A DNA stretch of 64,000 bases, from positions 1 through 64,000 of the forward strand of contig CAJXMO010000008.1 in NCBI GenBank assembly GCA_913056495.1, given 5' to 3'. The notes under the pieces were generated by a model that was given only the letters and a program-made list of their open reading frames with translations, searched no databases and was not told the DNA's origin. Numbering within the stretch: the stretch's first letter is position 1; every line of letters starts with the position of its first letter. This DNA is from an uncultured Alteromonadaceae bacterium (GTDB lineage Bacteria; Pseudomonadota; Gammaproteobacteria; Enterobacterales; Alteromonadaceae). This document shows positions 39,670 through 50,020 of the stretch, piece after piece. Position numbers and translations under genes: made by a program.

Positions 39670-40718
39670 TGCGAATTTATTTTAATCAGTTAGACAAACA
39701 GCTAAAGCAGCCATTACCGACGCTGGTTTTATTGTTTGGTGATGAGCCTTATCAGCAACAGGCCGCACTTGATAAATTGCGTGCGGCTTGTACTGGCGAG
39801 CAAATTGAAGAACGTATTGTTTTTCAGGCTGATGATAAATTTAACTGGCAACAAATTATGGATGAAGCTCAGGCCTTATCTTTATTCGCCAGCCGGAAAC
39901 TGATTGAAGTTGAGCTGCCCAATGCCAAACCGGGTCGCAATGGCAGTACCTTTTTGCAAGATTGGGTTAAGCTGACGGATAACGAACACGTACTCTTGAT
40001 GTGGGGCGGTAAACTTGGAGCCGATCAAACAAAAAGTAAGTGGTTTAAAGCCATATCCGATCATTGCTGGTTTATCCCGGTTTACGATATTGAACGCCAA
40101 AATTTACCAGGTTGGTTTAATCAGCAGTGCCAACAAAACAAGGTACAACTGACACCGGATGCCTTGCATTTAATCTGTGATTTGTTTGAAGGTAATTTAT
40201 TAAGCGGCGCCCAGGAAATTAATCGTTTGTCATTAATTTATCCGGATCAGTTGATTGATGTGGAACAGATTAAAGCGGTGGCTTCGGATCAATCCCGTTT
40301 TACCGTATTTCAATTGGCAGATGACTTACTGGCAAATCAGTGTGATAAAGTCGTTCAGATTTTAACCCGTCTACAAGGTGAAGACTTAGAGCCTGTTATT
40401 GTTACCTGGCTACTTCAGCGCGAAGCCGAAACATTAGCTCAACTTGCTGTCGCTCAGGCGAGCGGGCAGTTTGATGCTGTCTGTAAAAAACTCAGAGTCT
40501 GGGACAATCGAAAAGCTTTATACCGGCAGGCTTTAAATCGTTTAAATTTAGCTCGGGTTGAGCAGATTCTACAGGCTATTGGTCAGTTTGAAGTGGCTTA
40601 TAAATCAGATGGTTTAGTAAATCCTTATATCCAGTTAGCCCATATCTGTGCATTATTTTCCGGCGATGCAAAACTATTTAACTTTAATCAAATCATGTTA
40701 GCGGATGAACTCGATTAA
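39669..40718 (+). CDS. holA: DNA polymerase III delta subunit
   Basis: HolA is the clamp-loader subunit that opens the beta sliding clamp. It has an AAA+-like fold without a working P loop: VLLFGDEPYQQQAALDKLR at the start, LIEVELPN, and the C-terminal collar domain. The length of 349 aa is usual. Its 3' end overlaps nadD by 14 nt. Confidence 0.93.
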   Translation: MRIYFNQLDKQLKQPLPTLVLLFGDEPYQQQAALDKLRAACTGEQIEERIVFQADDKFNWQQIMDEAQALSLFASRKLIEVELPNAKPGRNGSTFLQDWVKLTDNEHVLLMWGGKLGADQTKSKWFKAISDHCWFIPVYDIERQNLPGWFNQQCQQNKVQLTPDALHLICDLFEGNLLSGAQEINRLSLIYPDQLIDVEQIKAVASDQSRFTVFQLADDLLANQCDKVVQILTRLQGEDLEPVIVTWLLQREAETLAQLAVAQASGQFDAVCKKLRVWDNRKALYRQALNRLNLARVEQILQAIGQFEVAYKSDGLVNPYIQLAHICALFSGDAKLFNFNQIMLADELD

Positions 40719-41367
40719 CTCAGCGAAATCTTTACCTCTTGAACTTTATTTTGGTGGCACTTTTAATCCAGTTCACCATGGTCACTTACAAGTCGCACTG
40801 GAAATTAGTGAAAACTTGTCGGCTGATTCAGTTTATCTAGTCCCTAATTATTTACCGCCTCATAAAGCTTCACCGGATGTTAGTGCAGCGCATCGTTCGG
40901 CAATGTGTGAGCTGGCTTGCCAAATTGATGCTAAATTTAAGGTGGATGCACGTGAATTAGTGCAAACGGGTGCTTCTTATACCATAGCAACCTTAAAGCA
41001 GTTACGAGCGGAAAAACCGGATACATCGATTTGTTTTTTAATTGGTATGGATTCACTGCAAACGCTGGATACCTGGCGGGAATGGAAAACGCTGACTGAA
41101 TACGCTCATTTAGTCGTTGCTGCCCGAGGTGGCTATCAGGCAAATTTTAACCCGGATATTCAATCCTTTTTAGAGAAGCATCAAACCCGGCAGGCAAGTG
41201 AACTGCATCAAAAAAAGAATGGGTGCGTCTATTTAGTGAATACCAGCGAACTGATGATTTCTGCTAGCCAAATCAGATCACGTTATCAAAATAAACAAAA
41301 TTGTTTGTGTTTGCTGCCCGATGCGGTAAATGAATATATAATGCTCAATCATCTTTATCAAAGATAA
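40705..41367 (+). CDS. nadD: nicotinate-nucleotide adenylyltransferase
   Basis: NadD transfers AMP to nicotinate mononucleotide in NAD synthesis. The nucleotidyltransferase motif GGTFNPVHHGHL at 13-24 contains the HxGH signature, and the SASQIRSR C-terminal motif is present (ISASQIRSRYQ). The length is 220 aa. It overlaps holA and is followed by rsfS after a 34-nt gap. Confidence 0.95.
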   Translation: MNSINSAKSLPLELYFGGTFNPVHHGHLQVALEISENLSADSVYLVPNYLPPHKASPDVSAAHRSAMCELACQIDAKFKVDARELVQTGASYTIATLKQLRAEKPDTSICFLIGMDSLQTLDTWREWKTLTEYAHLVVAARGGYQANFNPDIQSFLEKHQTRQASELHQKKNGCVYLVNTSELMISASQIRSRYQNKQNCLCLLPDAVNEYIMLNHLYQR

Positions 41368-41401
41368 TTGAATTAACCTGTAACAAAGAGAGTAAAACCT
41401 T

Positions 41402-41722
41402 TTGCAAAGCGAAGATATTAAAAACTTTATCACTGAAAAAGTGGATGACATGAAAGCTCGGGATCTTGTTGAACTCGACCTTACTGAAAAATCAAATTTT
41501 ACCGATACCATGCTGGTATGCTCTGGCAACTCAAAGCAGCATGTGCGTTCAATTGCTAATTATGTTGCGACTGAAGCTAAGCATGCAGGCCATCAGCCTT
41601 TAGGCATTGAAGGTGAAGAATTTGGTGAATGGGCACTGGTTGATTTTGGCTCTGTGGTTCTGCACGTAATGACAGACGAGCAAAGAGAACATTATCAGAT
41701 AGAAAAACTCTGGCAGGCATGA
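41402..41722 (+). CDS. rsfS: ribosomal silencing factor RsfS
   Basis: RsfS binds uL14 and blocks joining of the ribosomal subunits in starvation. The 106-aa sequence has the family core [21 protein letters not shown] and [16 protein letters not shown]. The start is TTG at 41402. It overlaps rlmH by 4 nt (ATGA). Confidence 0.95.
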   Translation: MQSEDIKNFITEKVDDMKARDLVELDLTEKSNFTDTMLVCSGNSKQHVRSIANYVATEAKHAGHQPLGIEGEEFGEWALVDFGSVVLHVMTDEQREHYQIEKLWQA

Positions 41723-42189
41723 AAATACAATTAATCGCTGTTGGTCAGAAAATGCCAGGCTGGGTTGAGCAGGGATTCAGTGAATACCAAAAACGATTTG
41801 TTCGTGACTTTTCACTTGAATTGGTTGAGATTCCGGCTGGTAAGCGTGGAAAAAATGCGGATGTTAAACGGATTTTAGAAAAAGAAGGTGAGTTGATGCT
41901 GGCGGCGGTTGGCAAGGGCAACCGGGTTGTGACTTTGGAAGTAACAGGTAAAGCCTGGACTTCCCCCCAACTAGCAAAAAATATGGAAGCCTGGCAATTG
42001 GATGGACGAGATGTCAGTTTGCTTGTGGGCGGACCTGAAGGTCTGGCACCTGCCTGCATTGCGGCATCGGAGCAAAAATGGTCCTTATCCGCGCTCACAT
42101 TACCACATCCGCTGGTGCGGGTTATTGTGGCTGAAAGTTTGTATCGTGGTTGGAGTATCAACCAAAATCATCCTTATCATAGAGAATAG
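41719..42189 (+). CDS. rlmH: 23S rRNA pseudouridine-1915 N3-methyltransferase RlmH
   Basis: RlmH is a SPOUT methyltransferase that modifies pseudouridine 1915 in helix 69. The trefoil-knot motifs [11 protein letters not shown] and [20 protein letters not shown] are present. The length of 156 aa is standard. It is coupled to rsfS; mrdA starts 3 nt after its stop. Confidence 0.96.
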   Translation: MKIQLIAVGQKMPGWVEQGFSEYQKRFVRDFSLELVEIPAGKRGKNADVKRILEKEGELMLAAVGKGNRVVTLEVTGKAWTSPQLAKNMEAWQLDGRDVSLLVGGPEGLAPACIAASEQKWSLSALTLPHPLVRVIVAESLYRGWSINQNHPYHRE

Positions 42190-42192
42190 CCG

Positions 42193-44070
42193 ATGCTGAA
42201 CTGGCGAAAACGAGTCGCAATTCGAGACCATTTAGCCGAAGCTAATTTGTTTGTCCGGCGCACGATAGCTGCGTTAGTGGTGGTGTTGATTCTGGTCGGC
42301 AGTCTGGTTAATAACCTATATTACCTGCAAGTTGACAAATATCAGGATTATCAAACCCGGGCGGATGGCAACCGAATTAAAGTCCAGCCAGTTGCGCCAA
42401 ACCGCGGACTTATTTATGACAGATTTGGTCGTATACTGGCCGAAAATTCGCCTTTCTACAGCTTGGATATAGTGCCGGAAGAAGTTGATGATTTAGAGAA
42501 GTTGCTTGCTCAGATTCACCAATTGATTGAACTGGACCAGGATACCGTTGAAGACTTCAAAAAAGATGTCGCTCAGCAAAGACGAAAATTTAAACCTGTC
42601 ACCTTAAAATCTCAGTTAACAGAAACTGAAACGGCCATTTTATCCGTCAACCAACACAAGTTAGGCGGTGTATATATTGAAGCTCGCCTAAAACGTTATT
42701 ACCCGTATAAAGATCTCACTACACATGCCATAGGCTATGTTGCCAAAATCAACCAGAGAGATGCTGATAACCTGGAACTGGAAGGCAAAAGTGCCAATTA
42801 TGAAGGCACCTTTGATATCGGCAAACAGGGCGTTGAAAAATATTATGAAGAGCTTCTCCATGGTCAGGTGGGTTACCAGGAAGTTGAGGTGAATAACCGC
42901 GGTCGCCCGATTCGCACGCTCTCACAACAACCCCCTGTTCCCGGTCAGGATTTAATTTTAAATCTGGATATAGACATGCAGCAACTGGCTAAAGACGCAC
43001 TGGGAGAGCGACGCGGCGCGGTTGTGGTATTGGATGCCAAAAATAATGGTGTGCTGGCACTTTACAGTAATCCGAGCTATGACCCGAATATGTTTGTGCA
43101 TGGCATCAGCAGTAAAAATTATAAAGCTTTATTGGACAATAAAAGTCGACCATTAATTAACCGAACCACTCAGGGTCGCTATCCACCGGCTTCAACGATA
43201 AAGCCGCATTTGGGATTATTGGGTTTAGAGGAAAATTTAATTACCACTAAAACCCGTATCTGGGATCCGGGTTATTATCAAATTAAAGGTATTGAGCATA
43301 AATACCGGGACTGGAAGTCCTGGGGCCATGGCTGGGTAGATATTTATCGCGCGATTGAAGAATCTTGTGATGTCTATTATTACGATCTGGCCGTGCGTTT
43401 GGGCATGGATAAAATTTCTGACTTTATGACTCAGTTTGGCTTTGGTGAATTGACCGGTATTGATATTTATGAAGAAACCAGCGCAACCATGCCGTCGCGG
43501 GAATGGAAATATGGCCGTTTTCGCCAACCTTGGTATGCCGGTGACACCGTATCAATTGGTATCGGGCAAGGTTACTGGACGACGACCCCTTTGCAACTGG
43601 CAACCAGTGTCAGTGTATTGGCTAATGAGGGCATGCATTATGAGCCTAGATTATTAAAGGCGACGCAAAACGAAACCGGTACCTTACCTGTACCGCCACA
43701 AGACAGACCGCCAATTCAAGTTAAAAGTGAAAATAACTGGCAGATTATCAAAACGGCGATGCAGGGCGTGGTTGAAAAACCAACTGGTTCAGGGCATAAA
43801 GCTTATTCCGGTGTGGAATATCATGCAGCGGGTAAAACAGGTACAGCTCAGGTAATTAATATTGCTCAGGATGAAGAGTATGACGCTGATAAAATTGCTG
43901 AAAAGTACCGGGATAATGCCATGTTTGTTGGTTTTGCACCGGTCGATAATCCTCAAATTGCGGTTGCGGTTGTGATTGAAAATGTTGGTGGTGGTGGCAA
44001 AAATGCAGCACCGGTTGCGCGAACTATGATGGATTATTATTTTGCTAATTATCAGGAGGCTAAGCCGTGA
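42193..44070 (+). CDS. mrdA: penicillin-binding protein 2
   Basis: PBP2 is the transpeptidase of the rod-elongation complex. One N-terminal membrane helix (about 28-47) is followed by the dimerisation/pedestal domain. The transpeptidase domain has SxxK at PASTIKP (Ser334), an SxN-like ESCD motif, and KTG in GKTGTAQV near 552. The length is 625 aa. Its stop overlaps the GTG start of mrdB. Confidence 0.96.
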   Translation: MLNWRKRVAIRDHLAEANLFVRRTIAALVVVLILVGSLVNNLYYLQVDKYQDYQTRADGNRIKVQPVAPNRGLIYDRFGRILAENSPFYSLDIVPEEVDDLEKLLAQIHQLIELDQDTVEDFKKDVAQQRRKFKPVTLKSQLTETETAILSVNQHKLGGVYIEARLKRYYPYKDLTTHAIGYVAKINQRDADNLELEGKSANYEGTFDIGKQGVEKYYEELLHGQVGYQEVEVNNRGRPIRTLSQQPPVPGQDLILNLDIDMQQLAKDALGERRGAVVVLDAKNNGVLALYSNPSYDPNMFVHGISSKNYKALLDNKSRPLINRTTQGRYPPASTIKPHLGLLGLEENLITTKTRIWDPGYYQIKGIEHKYRDWKSWGHGWVDIYRAIEESCDVYYYDLAVRLGMDKISDFMTQFGFGELTGIDIYEETSATMPSREWKYGRFRQPWYAGDTVSIGIGQGYWTTTPLQLATSVSVLANEGMHYEPRLLKATQNETGTLPVPPQDRPPIQVKSENNWQIIKTAMQGVVEKPTGSGHKAYSGVEYHAAGKTGTAQVINIAQDEEYDADKIAEKYRDNAMFVGFAPVDNPQIAVAVVIENVGGGGKNAAPVARTMMDYYFANYQEAKP

Positions 44071-45176
44071 GCGCAGAAGTAGGCCGAAAAATTAATATTT
44101 GGCAAAAAATTCATATCGACAGACCATTACTTGCCGGACTTTTAACCTTAAGTACGGTTGGTTTGTTCATTATTTTTAGCGCATCCGGTCAGGACTGGGA
44201 TTTAATTATTCGCCAGCTCACCCGGCTTGGCGTGTCGCTTGGTGTGATGTTTTTTGTCGCTCAGATACCGCCATCATTTTATCAAAGATGGGCTGTGCCT
44301 CTATTTATTGTTGGGTGTGGTCTACTGGTGGGGGTACTCTTATTCGGGGTGATAGGCAAAGGTGCCAGACGCTGGATTGATATTGGCATTACCCGGATAC
44401 AGCCGTCAGAAATTATGAAACTGGCAGTACCTATCATGCTTGCCTGGTTTATTGCGCGTAAACCTTTGCCTCCCAAAATCAGCTATTCGGTATGGGGCCT
44501 GGCCTTAATTGTATTACCCACCTTACTGATTGCTAAACAGCCAGATTTAGGTACTTCTTTATTAATCGCATCTTCCGGTTTGTTTGTGCTGTTTTTATCC
44601 GGCTTAAGCTGGCGTTTAATCGGTGGTTTTGTTGTTGCTATGCCAGCAGTTGGCGCGGCACTCTGGTATTTTTATATGCACGATTATCAGAAAAACCGGG
44701 TGTTAACTTTTTTAAATCCGGAATCTGATCCGCTCGGTGCAGGTTATCATATTATTCAGTCTAAAATAGCGATAGGTTCAGGCGGTATATGGGGGAAAGG
44801 CTGGTTGCAGGGCACTCAGTCTCAACTGGAGTTTTTACCAGAGCGACATACGGACTTTATTTTTTCGGTATTTTCGGAAGAGTTTGGTCTGGTCGGAATT
44901 TTGGGTCTGCTATCGATTTATATTTATATTGTGCTGCGCGGTATGGTGATTTCGGTTAGGGCGCAGGATGCGTTCAGCCGTTTGTTGGCCGGTAGTATTA
45001 CCTTAACCTTTTTTGTTTATGTGTTTGTTAATATGGGCATGGTCTCAGGTATTTTGCCAGTGGTTGGTGTACCCTTACCACTCGTTAGTTATGGAGGAAC
45101 ATCCATGATTACTTTGATGGCAGGTTTTGGTATTTTAATGTCTATTAGCACTCAGCGGAAAGTTTTCTCGGGCTAA
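44067..45176 (+). CDS. mrdB: rod-shape SEDS glycosyltransferase RodA
   Basis: RodA polymerises glycan strands together with PBP2. The 369-aa protein has about ten membrane helices and typical SEDS segments: QPSEIMKLAVPI, KQPDLGTSLLI (containing the catalytic Asp) and LPERHTDFIFSVFSEEFG. The GTG start overlaps mrdA by 4 nt (GTGA). Confidence 0.96.
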   Translation: MSAEVGRKINIWQKIHIDRPLLAGLLTLSTVGLFIIFSASGQDWDLIIRQLTRLGVSLGVMFFVAQIPPSFYQRWAVPLFIVGCGLLVGVLLFGVIGKGARRWIDIGITRIQPSEIMKLAVPIMLAWFIARKPLPPKISYSVWGLALIVLPTLLIAKQPDLGTSLLIASSGLFVLFLSGLSWRLIGGFVVAMPAVGAALWYFYMHDYQKNRVLTFLNPESDPLGAGYHIIQSKIAIGSGGIWGKGWLQGTQSQLEFLPERHTDFIFSVFSEEFGLVGILGLLSIYIYIVLRGMVISVRAQDAFSRLLAGSITLTFFVYVFVNMGMVSGILPVVGVPLPLVSYGGTSMITLMAGFGILMSISTQRKVFSG

Positions 45177-45179
45177 TCT

Positions 45180-45977
45180 ATGAAACAGATCAATAAAAAC
45201 TGGCCGACTTTAGCCATACTGACATTATTAGTCGGGTGCGGCGCGACACAGGAATCAGCTGTGACTAATCCAAATGAAGGGCGCTATCATATTGATCAGG
45301 ATATTGCGCCTGAGCGTTTGCCCGAAGAGCATGAAATGATAGATCCCACACCGATTTATGAAGCGCCCAGTCGTGGCGGGAATAAAGATTATCAGGTACT
45401 GGGCAAGCAATATCAGGTTTTACCATCAGCTGAAGGGTTCAGTGAAGTTGGGATTGCTTCCTGGTATGGCAAAAAGTTTCATGGCCATTTAACGTCAAAT
45501 GGTGAAACTTATGACATGTTTGAGATGAGTGCTGCTCATAAAACTTTGCCTTTACCGACTTATGTCAAAGTCACCAATCTGGAAAATAATAAACAAGCCA
45601 TTGTCCGGGTAAATGACAGAGGTCCGTTTCATAAAGGCCGGATTATTGATTTATCATATGCAGCTGCGTTCAAACTTGGAGTAACCAAAACAGGTACAGC
45701 TAAAGTTAAAATTGAAGCTTTGCATTCTGCGCCAGGGTTTTACATTGAAGTTGAAAATAATCAACAGCAGGCGCCATTGACCGATAAGTCGGTGGCGATA
45801 GCGGCTTTATTTCAAATCCCGACAAAAATTGTTGAATCCAGCGGCACTTTTCGGCTAATTGCGGGACCAATATCACAGCAGGCGCAAGCTTTAGCGTTAA
45901 TCTCTGATTTAAATCGTTCAGGGTATAACAAAGCTAAAATTTATACCCCTGTGTCGAATACAATTGAAGCAAAATAA
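45180..45977 (+). CDS. rlpA: septal-ring lytic transglycosylase RlpA
   Basis: RlpA is an outer-membrane lipoprotein that cleaves denuded glycan strands. Lipobox LLVGC is at residue ~21. The double-psi beta-barrel domain contains GIASWYGKKFHGHLTSNGE (about 97-115) and RVNDRGPFHKGRIIDLSYAAA (about 139-159). A short C-terminal SPOR-like domain (from about 222) closes the protein. It lies between mrdB and dacA; no mltB is present between mrdB and rlpA, as some relatives have. Confidence 0.94.
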   Translation: MKQINKNWPTLAILTLLVGCGATQESAVTNPNEGRYHIDQDIAPERLPEEHEMIDPTPIYEAPSRGGNKDYQVLGKQYQVLPSAEGFSEVGIASWYGKKFHGHLTSNGETYDMFEMSAAHKTLPLPTYVKVTNLENNKQAIVRVNDRGPFHKGRIIDLSYAAAFKLGVTKTGTAKVKIEALHSAPGFYIEVENNQQQAPLTDKSVAIAALFQIPTKIVESSGTFRLIAGPISQQAQALALISDLNRSGYNKAKIYTPVSNTIEAK

Positions 45978-46041
45978 TTACGAATAGCGGAATACTTGTC
46001 GCATTATTCGGATTTGCACTGTGAATCAAATGTGAACTTGT

Positions 46042-46047
46042 TATAAT
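46042..46047 (+). promoter_or_regulatory. -10 element upstream of dacA
   Basis: A consensus TATAAT lies in TTGTTATAATCTAACG, 63 nt before dacA. No good -35 sits at 16-18 bp, so this is only a half-site call. Confidence 0.35.
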
Positions 46048-46110
46048 CTAACGAGTCTATTTTAGTGCCACTTCAGTGGGTCAATTAAAAACCAGTTAAT
46101 CAATATAAGA

Positions 46111-47268
46111 ATGAATATGAAAATTCTCAAAAAATTACTTGTTGCAGCTACAGGCAGCTTACTCTTTGTTCATCTTCAGGCCGCCGCTATTACACCCACT
46201 CCACCTTCAGTTAGTGCTAAAGGTCATATCTTAATTGATTACAATACAGGTTATGTCATCTCAGAAGAAAATGCTGATATGCAGCTTAACCCGGCGTCAC
46301 TGACAAAAATGATGACAAGTTATGTGATTGGGTTAGAAATTAAATCAGGTAATATTAAACCAACGGATATGGTCACCATCAGTGAAAATGCCTGGGCCAA
46401 AAACTTTCCTGAATCGTCAAAAATGTTTATTGAAGTCGGTAAGCAAATACCGGTAGAAGATTTAAATCGCGGCATTATTATTCAGTCCGGTAATGACGCC
46501 TGTGTCGCAATGGCCGAGCATATTGCGGGCACAGAAAGCGCATTTGCTTCATTAATGAATGCTCATGCAGAGAAGCTGGGCATGAGTCAGTCGCATTTTG
46601 AGAACAGCCATGGTTTAACCGCGTCAGATCACTATACAACGCCTAGAGATATGTCGAAATTAGCAGTGGCATTAATTCGTGATGTACCTGATGAATATGC
46701 GATTTATGCCGAAAAGTCGTATACCTATAACGGCATTAAACAGTATAACCGTAATAGCCTGCTATGGGATAAAAGCTTAAATGTAGATGGTATTAAAACC
46801 GGTCATACTGAAGCTGCAGGTTATAGTCTGATTACGTCTGCGACCAAAGGCAATATGCGTTTAATTTCAGTTGTGATGGGTACTGAATCAGAACGCGCAC
46901 GTAAAGAAGAAAATAAAAAGTTACTGAATTATGGTTTTCGTTTTTATGAAACGGTTACGCCTTATGAAGCCGGTACTAAATTTGCTGATCAAGAAATCTG
47001 GATGGGCGCCAAAGATACGGTTAAGTTAGGTATTGCGCAGGATACCCTCATTACAATTGCGCGAGGTCAGCGTAAAAACTTAGAAGCTAATATTCAGTTG
47101 GATCAAGAGTTGATAGCACCGATTCAAAAAGGTTCAGTCGTTGGTAAGCTATTCTTACAGGTTGATGGTCAAGATATTGCTGAATATCCACTGGTGACGC
47201 TGGAAAGTGTCGAAGAAGGTGGGTTGGTAACCAAAGCGATTGATTATATTAAGATGCAGCTAAAATAA
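46111..47268 (+). CDS. dacA: D-alanyl-D-alanine carboxypeptidase (PBP5/6)
   Basis: DacA trims pentapeptides in the periplasm. It has a signal peptide (1-25, cleaved near LQAAA), SxxK at Ser63 in PASLTKMM, SGN at 126-128 and KTG near 229 in DGIKTGH. A C-terminal beta domain and an amphipathic membrane-anchoring helix (KAIDYIKMQLK) complete it. The length is 385 aa. A terminator follows. Confidence 0.95.
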   Translation: MNMKILKKLLVAATGSLLFVHLQAAAITPTPPSVSAKGHILIDYNTGYVISEENADMQLNPASLTKMMTSYVIGLEIKSGNIKPTDMVTISENAWAKNFPESSKMFIEVGKQIPVEDLNRGIIIQSGNDACVAMAEHIAGTESAFASLMNAHAEKLGMSQSHFENSHGLTASDHYTTPRDMSKLAVALIRDVPDEYAIYAEKSYTYNGIKQYNRNSLLWDKSLNVDGIKTGHTEAAGYSLITSATKGNMRLISVVMGTESERARKEENKKLLNYGFRFYETVTPYEAGTKFADQEIWMGAKDTVKLGIAQDTLITIARGQRKNLEANIQLDQELIAPIQKGSVVGKLFLQVDGQDIAEYPLVTLESVEEGGLVTKAIDYIKMQLK

Positions 47269-47293
47269 ATATTGCTTTACAGATTTGCTTATT

Positions 47294-47335
47294 AAAAGCG
47301 CAGTTAATTTAGGTTAACTGCGCTTTTGTTTTTTT
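47294..47335 (+). terminator. intrinsic terminator after dacA
   Basis: AAAAGCGCAGTTAA and TTAACTGCGCTTTT form a perfect 14-bp stem with a TTTAGG loop, followed by GTTTTTTTT. Confidence 0.88.
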
Positions 47336-47497
47336 AATCTGACCATATTTTCTATATAATGCGCCACCAAGTCTAGTTTGTAGTGCATGCTACATGCTTT
47401 TATTTATAGCCAATATAAATAAATTAAACGCTTAAAAGCCATCTAAATTAGTTTGCTTTTAGTAAGATACCTATTCGTTACAGCTTGTGTGAGTTAT

Positions 47498-47761
47498 ATG
47501 AAAACCAAATTTGATGAATTATTAGAGTTTCCTTGTCATTTCCCATTTAAAGTTTTGGGCTCTGCCGACGAAAGCCTGATGGATAAAGTTGTAGAAGTTG
47601 TGCAACAGCATGCGCCGGGTGATTATCGTCCAACCTCTAAACCCAGTGGTAAAGGAAATTTTCAGTCTGTGACTATCAGTATTCAGGCGCAAAACAAAGA
47701 TCAGGTTGAAATCTTATATAAAGCGCTTGCGGAAATTGATACTGTTCGCATGGTGATGTAA
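47498..47761 (+). CDS. ybeD: YbeD (DUF493) regulatory-like protein
   Basis: This small ACT-like ferredoxin-fold protein of 87 aa has the same length as E. coli YbeD. It contains [18 protein letters not shown] and the [15 protein letters not shown] core. The start is the ATG at 47498; an upstream TTG frame from 47453 is not family-like. It precedes lipB, with lipoate attachment as the likely theme; its function is unproven. A TATAAT at 47355-47360 may be its promoter. Confidence 0.92.
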   Translation: MKTKFDELLEFPCHFPFKVLGSADESLMDKVVEVVQQHAPGDYRPTSKPSGKGNFQSVTISIQAQNKDQVEILYKALAEIDTVRMVM

Positions 47762-47785
47762 TCCCTATAAATTCAGGTTGTTAAT

Positions 47786-48442
47786 TTGCAAACGACACAG
47801 CAGCTTATTGTTCGCCAGTTAGGGCAAAGACCTTATCTGGAAACCTTTCAAATGATGCAGGATTTTACCCAACAAAGGGGCGATGATACGCCGGATGAAC
47901 TTTGGTGGGTGGAACATCCTAGTGTGTTCACTCAGGGACAAGCCGGTAAAGCTGAGCATTTATTAATGCCGGGCGATATTCCAGTGATAAAAGCGGACCG
48001 TGGTGGGCAAGTGACTTATCATGGTCCCGGACAGCTGGTGGGCTATACGCTGATCAATTTACGCCGCAAAGGCATCGGGGTACGAGAGTTAGTCACTATC
48101 ATTGAAAATAGCATAGTTAATATGCTTGCGCCGTTTGATATTCAGGCTTATCCAAAAGCTGATGCGCCAGGTGTTTATGTTGATAATTGTAAGCTGGCTT
48201 CATTAGGTTTAAGAATCAGACGGGGTTGCTCATTTCATGGTCTGGCTCTGAATGTTAAGATGGACTTAGCACCATTTTCCCGAATTAATCCTTGTGGTTA
48301 TCAGGGGCTTAAAATGACTCAGACCAGCCAGCTTAATGGCCCGGAAACAACAGAGCAAGCAAGCCAACTATTGAGCGAAGAATTTAAACAACAACTAGCT
48401 TATCAGGAGCTGGTTGAAAAGGTAGGATTTGATAATGAATAA
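47786..48442 (+). CDS. lipB: octanoyl-ACP:protein N-octanoyltransferase LipB
   Basis: LipB moves the octanoyl group from ACP to lipoyl domains. The family motif [18 protein letters not shown] (71-88) and the catalytic Cys/Lys pair region [22 protein letters not shown] are seen. The length is 218 aa. The start is TTG at 47786. It overlaps lipA by 8 nt. Confidence 0.95.
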   Translation: MQTTQQLIVRQLGQRPYLETFQMMQDFTQQRGDDTPDELWWVEHPSVFTQGQAGKAEHLLMPGDIPVIKADRGGQVTYHGPGQLVGYTLINLRRKGIGVRELVTIIENSIVNMLAPFDIQAYPKADAPGVYVDNCKLASLGLRIRRGCSFHGLALNVKMDLAPFSRINPCGYQGLKMTQTSQLNGPETTEQASQLLSEEFKQQLAYQELVEKVGFDNE

Positions 48443-49400
48443 ACCAGTGCGCCCGGAAGTCGGCGTAAAAATGCGTGACCAGGATAAAATGCGTTTAATT
48501 CCGGTGCAAATTGTACCAACAGAAAAGTCGGAAATGTTGCGTAAACCGGATTGGATCAAAATTAAATTACCGCCCACCACTGAAAAAATCGATCATATTA
48601 AAAAAACCATGCGCAAAAATAAGCTGCATTCGGTTTGTGAAGAAGCATCTTGTCCGAACTTAGCAGAATGTTTTAATCATGGTACAGCCACCTTTATGAT
48701 TTTAGGTGATATTTGTACCCGTCGATGTCCATTTTGCGATGTCGCGCATGGTCGTCCATTGGCACCTGATCCGGACGAAGCAGAAAAGCTGGGTAAAACC
48801 ATTGGTGAAATGAACCTCAAATATGTGGTTATCACCTCAGTAGATAGAGATGATTTACGTGACGGTGGTGCTCAGCATTTTGTTGACTGTATTGATGCGA
48901 TTCGCAAATATAGCCCGGATATCAAAATTGAAATTTTAGTGCCTGATTTCAGAGGCCGGATGGACGTAGCGCTGGAAATTTTAAATAGCAGCCCGCCTGA
49001 TGTATTTAACCATAACTTAGAAACTGCCCCACGCCTTTATAAAATGGCTAGACCGGGCGCAAACTACAAGTGGTCTTTAGAGCTACTGCGCAAATTTAAA
49101 CAAGCGAACCCGGGTATCCCAACCAAATCAGGGTTAATGATGGGCATGGGTGAAACCAATGAAGAGATCGTTGAAGTATTAAAAGACCTGCGCGAACATG
49201 ATGTGGATATGCTGACATTGGGCCAGTATTTACAGCCTTCAAAGCATCATTTGCCGGTTAAACGCTATGTTCATCCAACTGAGTTTGATGAGCTGGGTAA
49301 AATTGCCGATGATTTAGGCTTTAGCCATGCTGCCAGTGGTCCTATGGTGCGCTCAAGTTATCATGCAGATAAACAGGCGGCCGGTGAAGAGGTTAAATAA
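48435..49400 (+). CDS. lipA: lipoyl synthase LipA
   Basis: LipA is a radical-SAM enzyme inserting two sulfurs into octanoyl chains. The auxiliary cluster is [12 protein letters not shown] (about 69-80), the radical-[11 protein letters not shown] is near 95-102, and the C-terminal RSSYHAD Ser ligand is present. The ATG at 48435 lies inside the end of lipB; a TTG two codons earlier is possible. The length is 321 aa. Confidence 0.96.
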   Translation: MNKPVRPEVGVKMRDQDKMRLIPVQIVPTEKSEMLRKPDWIKIKLPPTTEKIDHIKKTMRKNKLHSVCEEASCPNLAECFNHGTATFMILGDICTRRCPFCDVAHGRPLAPDPDEAEKLGKTIGEMNLKYVVITSVDRDDLRDGGAQHFVDCIDAIRKYSPDIKIEILVPDFRGRMDVALEILNSSPPDVFNHNLETAPRLYKMARPGANYKWSLELLRKFKQANPGIPTKSGLMMGMGETNEEIVEVLKDLREHDVDMLTLGQYLQPSKHHLPVKRYVHPTEFDELGKIADDLGFSHAASGPMVRSSYHADKQAAGEEVK

Positions 49401-49427
49401 ACCAGTTTAAACATGCAAATTAAAAAG

Positions 49428-49450
49428 TCCGAGCTAGGCTCGGATTTTTT
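49428..49450. terminator. intrinsic terminator after lipA
   Basis: TCCGAGC-TAG-GCTCGGA is followed by TTTTTT and preceded by AAAAA. It can stop transcription from both lipA and the convergent FKBP gene. Confidence 0.85.
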
Positions 49451-49475
49451 GTTTATCAGCTGGATTAGCGTGGGA

Positions 49476-49814
49476 TTAATCGTCCCGGGTCAGTACTTCT
49501 AATAGTTCAATTTCAAAGGTCAGATCCGAGTTGGCCGGTATTTTATCGCCGATTTGACGCTCGCCATAGGCTAAATGAGCAGGGACAAATAACTTTCTTT
49601 TCCCGCCTACTTTCATGCCCATCATGCCCTGATCCCAACCCTTAATGACCCTGCCTGTGCCAATCACACATTGAAATGGCTGACCTCTGTCATAAGATGA
49701 ATCAAACTGAGTGCCGTCAGCCAAACAGCCTTTGTACTGAACAGTAATTAATGCGCCTTTGACTGCTTCTTTACCTTCGCCAACTGTAATATCTGTAATT
49801 TCTAATTCTGCCAT
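49476..49814 (-). CDS. FKBP-type peptidyl-prolyl isomerase
   Basis: This 112-aa single-domain FKBP has no signal peptide and is cytoplasmic. Conserved positions are VQYKGCLADGTQFDSS, VIKGWDQGMMGMKVGGKRKL and IPANSDLTFEIELL. It should be an active prolyl isomerase/chaperone. It is transcribed alone, convergent with lipA. Confidence 0.92.
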   Translation of the reverse strand: MAELEITDITVGEGKEAVKGALITVQYKGCLADGTQFDSSYDRGQPFQCVIGTGRVIKGWDQGMMGMKVGGKRKLFVPAHLAYGERQIGDKIPANSDLTFEIELLEVLTRDD

Positions 49815-50020
49815 TTTTGATTTCCCTGAGTTTTTATCTAATGATAAAGGGATTTTATTCAGGTTTAAAATTTTTATAAGCTTTTCGCAGGATCCCGGCT
49901 ATTTATTGAAGTCTGCCGGTGCTTGATGCAAGATAACTACAAAGGTCTTTATACCTAAATGAATTTAACGTTTGATGAGTTTGTTTAAGTATAAATTTTA
50001 TAAACTTAAGGAGCCTTATC

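Noticed and set aside
45180..45977. rlpA read as a SPOR-less truncated gene
   Set aside because: The C-terminal segment from about residue 222 still has SPOR-like pattern (RLIAGPISQQAQALALISDL), so the gene appears complete.
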